A DNA stretch of 45,556 nt from Pontiellaceae bacterium B12219 (GTDB lineage Bacteria; Verrucomicrobiota; Kiritimatiellia; Kiritimatiellales; Pontiellaceae), in contig JARNMJ010000033.1 in the NCBI GenBank assembly GCA_029432795.1, positions 1 through 45,556 on the forward strand, given 5' to 3'. Shown here in pieces: positions 41,092 to 45,556 of this stretch. A program made the translations under genes and the position numbers. The notes beneath the pieces were generated by a model. That model saw nothing but the letters and a program-made list of their open reading frames with translations. It ran no database searches and was not told where the DNA came from. Position 1 is the stretch's first letter. Each line of letters starts with the position of its first letter.

Positions 41092-42315
41092 CTAAGATAG
41101 TGCCTTATTGGAGCGATTGCGGATGATGATGGCAATTGCATTAAAACAAAGCAGGATGGTCAGCAGCACAACAATACCGCTGGCCGCCAGATCGTGAAAT
41201 TCCTGTTGCGGGCGCTGCGCCCAATTATAGATCTGCAACGGCATGGCGGTAAAATCATCCATGATATTGCCCGGTGGATTGGTAATGAAAACAATGCCGG
41301 CAATCATCAGCAACGGTGCCGCCTCACCGATGGCACGGCTGATCGCCAAAATGGTTCCGGTCATCACCGTTGGCAATGCAGAAGGAAACACCACCCGCCA
41401 AACCGTTTGCCAACGCGAAAGACCCAATCCCCAGCCAGCTTCGCGCAGGCTATAAGGGACGGCCCGCAATGCCTCCTGGGTGGCAATAATAATGACAGGA
41501 AGAATCACCAACATCAGTGTCAGTGCTCCGGTCAGAATCCCACGACCGAATGGAACCCGAAAATAATACCAACTGCGGTCATGAACTCTTCCCGGGGTGT
41601 CGTAATCCCGCAAAGTTCGTAGCGAAAGCTCTTCATCCTCCGGCCATGGAGCATCCTCTCCAATCACGTGGATACGGACCTTTTCTCCGCTTGTGGTCAG
41701 GGCCTCAAGCCCCTCAGTCAAAACAGCTTCAGGCGCATGAGGCCCATCCACCGGCACCAATAAAACCTGGTCGGTTTCGCTATAAAACTGATCGAAGGAA
41801 CGAATGCCCCATTCCACCATAGATTCTCCCGACTTCCCCGCAAATCCGAACATCGAAACAAAGATCGTTAAACCAATAATTCCATACACCACAGAAGGCA
41901 CGCCGGCGAGGTTTGTAATATTGAGCTGAAGCAATGAGTGAATCCGCTTGAGCACCGGTTTTCGCGGCGTGAATTCCTCCAGCATAATAGCCGTCGCCAC
42001 CCCCGCAGGCAAAGCCAGTAGCGGAACGAGAACCAACAGCCATATACTCCCCATAATCGCGGGGAAAAAACCGGCCTGCGCCGGATCGGGATCGGGTGGA
42101 TTGCTCAAAAATGTTTTGGTCAACTCACCAACGCCCAGTCCGAGCAGTGTCAAGATCAACAAAACCAACATTCCTACACTAGAAAAAGCAGCCCCCACAC
42201 AGAAACCCCGAAAAATGCGGTTGTTTCGATTGCGTTGCTTTTCCGGACGTGTGGCTGCGGCATGCTTTTCAGGGTCAGAGAGAATCTCCGGCATATGTGA
42301 TTTTTTTTTGCTCAT
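41092..42315 (-). CDS. pstA: Phosphate ABC transporter permease PstA
   Basis: Inner-membrane permease, 407 residues, about 110 more than E. coli PstA. Extra length is a cytoplasmic N-terminal segment (about 1-33) and a soluble insertion between membrane helices (about 165-245, PVDGPHAPEAVLTEGLEALTT region), probably periplasmic. The permease core is intact: GVPSVVYGIIGLTIFV, the EAA-loop-like LREAGWGLGLSRWQTVWRVVFPSALPTVMTGTILAISRAIGEAAPLL. The ATGA overlap with pstC shows coupling. The insertion is also seen in some PVC and marine PstA proteins, to my recollection, but was not checked. Confidence 0.94.
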   Translation of the reverse strand: MSKKKSHMPEILSDPEKHAAATRPEKQRNRNNRIFRGFCVGAAFSSVGMLVLLILTLLGLGVGELTKTFLSNPPDPDPAQAGFFPAIMGSIWLLVLVPLLALPAGVATAIMLEEFTPRKPVLKRIHSLLQLNITNLAGVPSVVYGIIGLTIFVSMFGFAGKSGESMVEWGIRSFDQFYSETDQVLLVPVDGPHAPEAVLTEGLEALTTSGEKVRIHVIGEDAPWPEDEELSLRTLRDYDTPGRVHDRSWYYFRVPFGRGILTGALTLMLVILPVIIIATQEALRAVPYSLREAGWGLGLSRWQTVWRVVFPSALPTVMTGTILAISRAIGEAAPLLMIAGIVFITNPPGNIMDDFTAMPLQIYNWAQRPQQEFHDLAASGIVVLLTILLCFNAIAIIIRNRSNKALS

Positions 42316-43268
42316 TGATATTCCTCGCGGAAACGCTTGCGGATAAGAGCACCCATTAGGGTGAAACCGAGGGTGATGATGAACAGCATAAAGGCCACCG
42401 CATACATCGATAAATATTCAACACCATAGTTGGAAACATCCCCGAGGGCCATTTGCACCATGAACCCCGTCATAGTCTGAATTTCTTCTCCAACATTCAG
42501 CGTCAACTTCGGTGTATTTCCGGCCGCCAATGCCACCACCATGGTTTCTCCAATTGCCCGCGCCGCGGCTAACAAAATGGAAGAGATGATGCCCGACAAC
42601 GCTGCCGGAAGAATTACTTTGAACGAAGTTTCTGCGGGTGTGGCCCCCAACCCGAGCGCCCCTTCCCTCAAATTGTTCGGCACCGCTCGTAACGCATCTT
42701 CGGAAAGAGATGTAATGATCGGGAGGATGAGAATACCCACAGCAACCCCGGCCGATAAAGCGTTATATGAACCCACATTCTCGCTGATCATTTTAAACCC
42801 CGGTGTGAAAACCGTCAGCGCCAGAAAACCGTAGACCACGGTCGGAATACCGGCCAGCACCTCCAGTGCCGGTTTAATGATGGCCCGCACCCGCGGGTTG
42901 GCGTATTCGCTTAAAAACACCGCGGTAAGAAGACCGGCCGGCACGGCGATCAGCAGGGCAATGAATGCCACCAGCAACGTACCGCAAACGAGCGGCCAAA
43001 TGCCGAAATGCTTTTCGGAACCCAGCAGCGGATTCCACTCAACGCCGGTCAAAAATTCACGCACGGATACGCCGTCCTGCTGGAAAAACAGGGAAGCTTC
43101 GTATCCGAGCACGATGATGATGATCAGCGTGAGCAGGACCGACAGGATGGTGATCAGCCCCATTCCGGAGAGGATTCCGGCCTCGCTGACCTTCTGGGTC
43201 AGGCGGGACCGCAACCTTACGGAAACGGGAAACCATGTTTTCGATGTAGACGGGATTCCGTTTTTCAT
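42312..43268 (-). CDS. pstC: Phosphate ABC transporter permease PstC
   Basis: Partner permease of PstA, 318 residues with six helices. Characteristic segments: LGYEASLFFQQDGVSVREFLTGVEWNPL, VLAGIPTVVYGFLALTVFTP, and the EAA-type LREGALGLGATPAETSFKVILPAALSGIISSILLAAARAIGETM. It starts 18 bases after the pstS stop and its stop overlaps the pstA start. No PstC oddities were seen. Confidence 0.95.
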   Translation of the reverse strand: MKNGIPSTSKTWFPVSVRLRSRLTQKVSEAGILSGMGLITILSVLLTLIIIIVLGYEASLFFQQDGVSVREFLTGVEWNPLLGSEKHFGIWPLVCGTLLVAFIALLIAVPAGLLTAVFLSEYANPRVRAIIKPALEVLAGIPTVVYGFLALTVFTPGFKMISENVGSYNALSAGVAVGILILPIITSLSEDALRAVPNNLREGALGLGATPAETSFKVILPAALSGIISSILLAAARAIGETMVVALAAGNTPKLTLNVGEEIQTMTGFMVQMALGDVSNYGVEYLSMYAVAFMLFIITLGFTLMGALIRKRFREEYQ

Positions 43269-43286
43269 GCTGATTTACCGGACACC

Positions 43287-44315
43287 CTACTTGGTGTTCA
43301 CCAGGTTTTTGATTTGATACAGCTCGCTCACGGATCCCTCACGCTTTTCCAGTTCCGGGGTCAGATAGACCGTACCCATATACCGGTTTTTCACGAATGT
43401 ATGGGTCCGTTCAATAACATCATCCGGCAGAGAAACATAATCCACCTGTTCGGCAAACTCACCGGACCTGCCCACATAAAATTCCAGGAACTTTCTGACC
43501 GAAGGTTTCCGCAGCGATTTGGAATTCACGTAAATGAAAAGCGGACGGCTGAGGGGGGCATATTCGCCGCTGATCACGTTTTCAGGCTCGGGCAATACCG
43601 CTTTACCCGTTTTCGGATTCACAATCGGCACGGCTTTGAGTTTGTCTCTGTTCTCGAAATAATAGGCGGCACCAAAGTAGCCGATCGAATACTTATCGCC
43701 CGCGACGCCGGTCACCAGCACGTTGTCATCCTCGCTCGTCGACATATCGCTGCGGAAACTCTTCCCCTCGGGAACAACCACTTCCTTGAAATAATCGAAC
43801 GTGCCCGAATCCGTTCCGGGGGAATACACCTTGATCGGTTTGTCCGGCCATGCCGGGTTCAGATCACTCCAGCTGCGCACCGTTCCATCTTCCAGATAAA
43901 TGGCCTGAATATCTTCAACCGTCAACTGGTCGAGCCAATCGTTCTCGGGGTTGACAATGACCGACAGGCCATCCAGACAAATCGGCACCTCAATGAACTC
44001 AATACCGTTCGCCCGGGCTTCTTCGAATTCCTTGGCCTTGATCGGGCGGGACGCATCGGAGACATCCGTTTCGCCTTTCACAAAACGCTTGAAACCGCCC
44101 CCGGTTCCGGAAATGGCAATCGTTACATTCACATTGGGAAAATCTTTGCGGAATGCGGCGGCCGCTGCTTCCGAAACCGGATACACCGTGCTGGAACCGT
44201 CCACCACCACATTGCCCTGCAACGCGCTGGACTGAGCCTGCGACAGGCCTGCGGATGTGCAGAGCGCAAGCGCCGTCAACATCGTTGCTTTAGTCTTAGT
44301 TTTCATTGTTCTCAT
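43287..44315 (-). CDS. pstS: Phosphate-binding periplasmic protein PstS
   Basis: Binds inorganic phosphate with high affinity for the Pst importer. About 342 residues from the ATG at 44315, which has AAAGGA upstream; the longer frame from 44342 is less likely. Signal peptide about 1-25 (ALALCTSAGLSQAQS). Ligand-region motifs: VDGSSTVYPVSEAAAAAFRKDFP, ISGTGGGFKRFVKGETDVSDASRPIK, and SPGTDSGTFDYFKE. This is the PstS group with ISGTGGGF and the GTDSGTFD loop. PstS proteins discriminate phosphate against arsenate, which matters here because arsC fusions flank the operon. It follows arsR::arsC by 29 bases. Confidence 0.95.
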   Translation of the reverse strand: MRTMKTKTKATMLTALALCTSAGLSQAQSSALQGNVVVDGSSTVYPVSEAAAAAFRKDFPNVNVTIAISGTGGGFKRFVKGETDVSDASRPIKAKEFEEARANGIEFIEVPICLDGLSVIVNPENDWLDQLTVEDIQAIYLEDGTVRSWSDLNPAWPDKPIKVYSPGTDSGTFDYFKEVVVPEGKSFRSDMSTSEDDNVLVTGVAGDKYSIGYFGAAYYFENRDKLKAVPIVNPKTGKAVLPEPENVISGEYAPLSRPLFIYVNSKSLRKPSVRKFLEFYVGRSGEFAEQVDYVSLPDDVIERTHTFVKNRYMGTVYLTPELEKREGSVSELYQIKNLVNTK

Positions 44316-44344
44316 GGTTTTATTCCTTTCGTGTTTAATCATGT

Positions 44345-45130
44345 TTAAATGTTCTGAGTGCCTTCATCCGAGAGCCAGCGGGTAATTCTTCGCTGAAGTT
44401 CATCGCGAGTTTGGCGAAAAGCCTGAAGTCGTTCCTCTTTCGTGCCGGTCACCGCCGCCGGATCCGGCAAGGCCCAGTTAAGCCGCTCCGTAATTCCCGG
44501 AAAAATCGGACATCTGTTATCGGCATTCGCACACACCGTAATCAAATAGCCGAAGTGCACCCGTCCCAGATATTCCATGACATCCGTCGGCACCTGCCCC
44601 CGGATATCGATACCGATTTCTGCCATCACTTCATAGGTGAGTTCATGAACCGGATGGGGATCCAGACCGGCGCTGTAAGCTTCGAACCGGCCGCCCGAAC
44701 AGGAGCGCAGCAGGGCCTCGGCCATCTGGCTGCGGCATGAATTCCCGGTACAGAGAAACAGCACGCGGGTTTTCGATGGCACAGGACAGGGAATATCGGA
44801 ATTGAGCATCACCACCGCACGCTTGGCCGCATCGGCCTTAACCTGTGGATCGTCTGCCGCATGGGCACGTATCCAGGCGAGCACTTCCCGCACACAACGG
44901 GAGTCGGAATGCGCTGCCCAGCTGTAATAATGCCAGCGACCTTCTTTACGGCTTTCCATCAGCCCGGCATCCAGCAATACATTCACATGCTGCGAAACCG
45001 TTGACGGTGCGAGCCCGAGAATTTCTGTCAGCTGGCACTGGCACAGCGTTGTCCCTTCCAGGCACATCAGAATGCGCAGACGGCTGGCGTCGCCCAGCGC
45101 TTTTCCAATCGATACAACTTCTGTTTTCAT
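44345..45130 (-). CDS. ArsR-ArsC fusion: arsenite-sensing repressor joined to arsenate reductase
   Basis: 261 residues, first gene of the pst operon. Residues 1-100 are an ArsR winged-helix repressor with the As(III)-binding CxC (LCQC, C30 and C32) at the start of the alpha-3 region, then recognition helix APSTVSQHVNVLLDAGL. Residues about 120-255 are a thioredoxin-coupled ArsC: P-loop CTGNSCRSQMAEAL (C127-R133), resolving pair C200 and C207 in TVCANADNRCPIFPG, and WALPDPAAVTG. All catalytic residues look intact. ArsR senses arsenite made by its own ArsC domain. The ATG at 45130 lies 9 bases after the -10 with no Shine-Dalgarno, so leaderless translation is likely. No arsB or acr3 pump is in the window. 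Confidence 0.92.
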   Translation of the reverse strand: MKTEVVSIGKALGDASRLRILMCLEGTTLCQCQLTEILGLAPSTVSQHVNVLLDAGLMESRKEGRWHYYSWAAHSDSRCVREVLAWIRAHAADDPQVKADAAKRAVVMLNSDIPCPVPSKTRVLFLCTGNSCRSQMAEALLRSCSGGRFEAYSAGLDPHPVHELTYEVMAEIGIDIRGQVPTDVMEYLGRVHFGYLITVCANADNRCPIFPGITERLNWALPDPAAVTGTKEERLQAFRQTRDELQRRITRWLSDEGTQNI

Positions 45131-45138
45131 GCGCCAAT

Positions 45139-45144
45139 TCTATA
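45139..45144 (-). promoter_or_regulatory. -10 element of the arsR::arsC-pst operon promoter
   Basis: TATAGA on the minus strand. The 17 bases upstream of it contain exactly the ArsR-type palindrome, and the -35 position is occupied by the last repeat of the Pho-box-like array instead of a TTGACA. Expected for an activator-dependent promoter. Confidence 0.6.
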
Positions 45145-45145
45145 C

Positions 45146-45161
45146 TTCGGTATATACCGAA
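45146..45161. promoter_or_regulatory. ArsR-type operator
   Basis: TTCGGTATATACCGAA is a perfect 16-base palindrome located between the -10 and the -35 position of the operon promoter, 15 bases before the arsR::arsC start. The TATA-centred form resembles known ArsR operators; binding would block RNA polymerase. Confidence 0.8.
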
Positions 45162-45163
45162 CT

Positions 45164-45191
45164 GATTAGCGTTTTGTTAGCATTCCGTTAG
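45164..45191 (-). promoter_or_regulatory. Pho-box-like triple direct repeat
   Basis: On the minus strand CTAACG-N5-CTAACA-N5-CTAATC, three 6-base repeats in exact 11-base phase. This is the repeat geometry of PhoP and PhoB boxes. The promoter-proximal repeat falls on the -35 position (about 20 bases from the -10), as in Pho-activated promoters. Confidence 0.6.
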
Positions 45192-45212
45192 AGGCAATGG
45201 GGTGCATTCCGG

Positions 45213-45428
45213 TGGCGGACGCCAAGGACGTCGTCCCTCTGAAAACGGCAGGGATGGCTGTCCCAGCCGTCCGTATGCCGAAGCCGCCCCACTGCCAATA
45301 CATCCGCATCGAGGTCACGGACCTCGGCTACACATTTTGGAACACCAATACTGTGTTTGCATGTAGGCCGGGGGCCGCGACCCTGACACCTCGCTAAAAC
45401 TGGAGGGACGATGTCCTCATCGTCCGCC
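45213..45428. repeat. Cluster of REP-like palindromic units
   Basis: Several hairpin units of one family fill the 393-base gap after the pst promoter: 45213-45238 (inverse of AGGGACGACGTCC...GGCGTCC), 45247-45272 (AGGGATGGCT-N5-AGCCGTCC), a diverged unit at about 45364-45391 (AGGGTCGCGGCCCCCGGCCT on the minus strand), and 45399-45424 (TGGAGGGACGATGTCCTCATCGTCC-like). Another hairpin GAGGT/ACCTC is at 45310-45325. Apart from these, no gene is visible until 45524. Confidence 0.6.
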
Positions 45429-45523
45429 CCGTCACCCGTGAACAGCGCGGTGCGACACCACGCCCTAGTGTAGTGCGCCGCAAATCGGTTTACATTACAA
45501 AAAGTTATGGCATGATGGTTTGC

Positions 45524-45556
45524 ATGGGTAGACCAATTCTTCAAATAGAAATCAAT
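45524..45556 (+). CDS. Possible 5' end of a gene cut by the window end
   Basis: An ATG at 45524 opens MGRPILQIEIN and runs off the window. MGRP-type N-termini occur in several transposase families, and REP-like units lie just upstream, but 11 codons are too few to identify a family, and there is no clear Shine-Dalgarno. A TTTACA at 45489-45494 with ATGATG 17 bases later could be a weak promoter. Confidence 0.25.
   Translation, partial: MGRPILQIEIN

Noticed and set aside
43008-44348. 446-codon plus-strand frame opposite pstC/pstS
   Set aside because: The minus strand encodes unmistakable PstS and PstC; the frame is a by-product of GC-rich codon use.
39182-45130. A classical ars detoxification operon
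   Set aside because: No ArsB, Acr3, ArsA or ArsM was found; the operon core is the Pst phosphate importer.
45524-45556. Confident call of a RAYT or IS630 transposase at the window end
   Set aside because: Only 11 codons are visible; MGRP at the N-terminus is not enough to assign a family.

Overview
The window reads as a chromosomal segment of a Gram-negative, probably marine, polysaccharide-degrading bacterium of the PVC group, most likely Kiritimatiellota (Pontiella-like). The reasons are a PEP-CTERM protein relic, an S1-type sulfatase beside heparinase-like lyase, GH105, KduI/KduD and TRAP genes, type IV pilus/type II secretion ATPases, and several families of short palindromic and heptameric intergenic repeats. 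The lineage is inferred from gene content and has not been tested by phylogeny. No rRNA, tRNA or CRISPR array was seen.

Layout. 0.2-0.7 kb: a frameshifted PEP-CTERM gene. 0.87-1.21 kb: two near-identical terminator-ended intergenic units, possibly twin small RNAs. 1.3-6.55 kb: a plus-strand pilus/secretion operon (two GspE-type ATPases, an anchored unknown protein, GspF), followed by a CbiX-like protein and rpsU. 7.4-17.9 kb: minus-strand housekeeping genes (trpS, scpA, scpB, pheA, a GH63-like glycosidase, leuA, aroE, prepilin peptidase). leuA is preceded by a promoter, a leucine-rich leader peptide and a terminator, which is a classical attenuator. 18.2-25.6 kb: a copper/heavy-metal island (CsoR-type operator, SO_0444-like permease, CsoR, CusB with extra metal domains, CusA), then a small Cys protein and an RND relic.

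26.2-37.8 kb: a sulfated-uronate polysaccharide locus. One minus-strand unit encodes DUF4861, KduI, KduD, a heparinase II/III-like lyase and GH105; a second encodes TRAP DctP-DctQ-DctM; a third encodes a sulfatase and a VOC protein. A divergent IclR regulator lies beside the third. The same TGTTCA-N4-TGAACA-type palindrome precedes the DUF4861 unit and lies between iclR and the sulfatase. The genes fit a route in which lyase and GH105 release unsaturated uronate, TRAP imports it, and KduI/KduD convert it toward 2-keto-3-deoxygluconate.

37.9-45.2 kb: a Met/His/Cys-rich outer-membrane-like protein, then the most unusual locus, an arsenate/phosphate hybrid operon with the order arsR::arsC fusion, pstS, pstC, pstA, pstB, phoU::arsC fusion. 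Two ArsC domains fused to two different regulators bracket a complete Pst phosphate importer. Its promoter places an ArsR-type palindrome exactly in the spacer and a triple 11-bp-phased Pho-box-like repeat over the -35 position, suggesting joint control by phosphate starvation and arsenite.

Across the window there is a strongly over-represented palindrome TTCCA-N5-TGGAA (11 perfect copies, in genes and between them), a family of REP-like GGAGGGACG palindromes (one pair lying in frame inside cusA), and inverted pairs of heptameric repeats between housekeeping genes.
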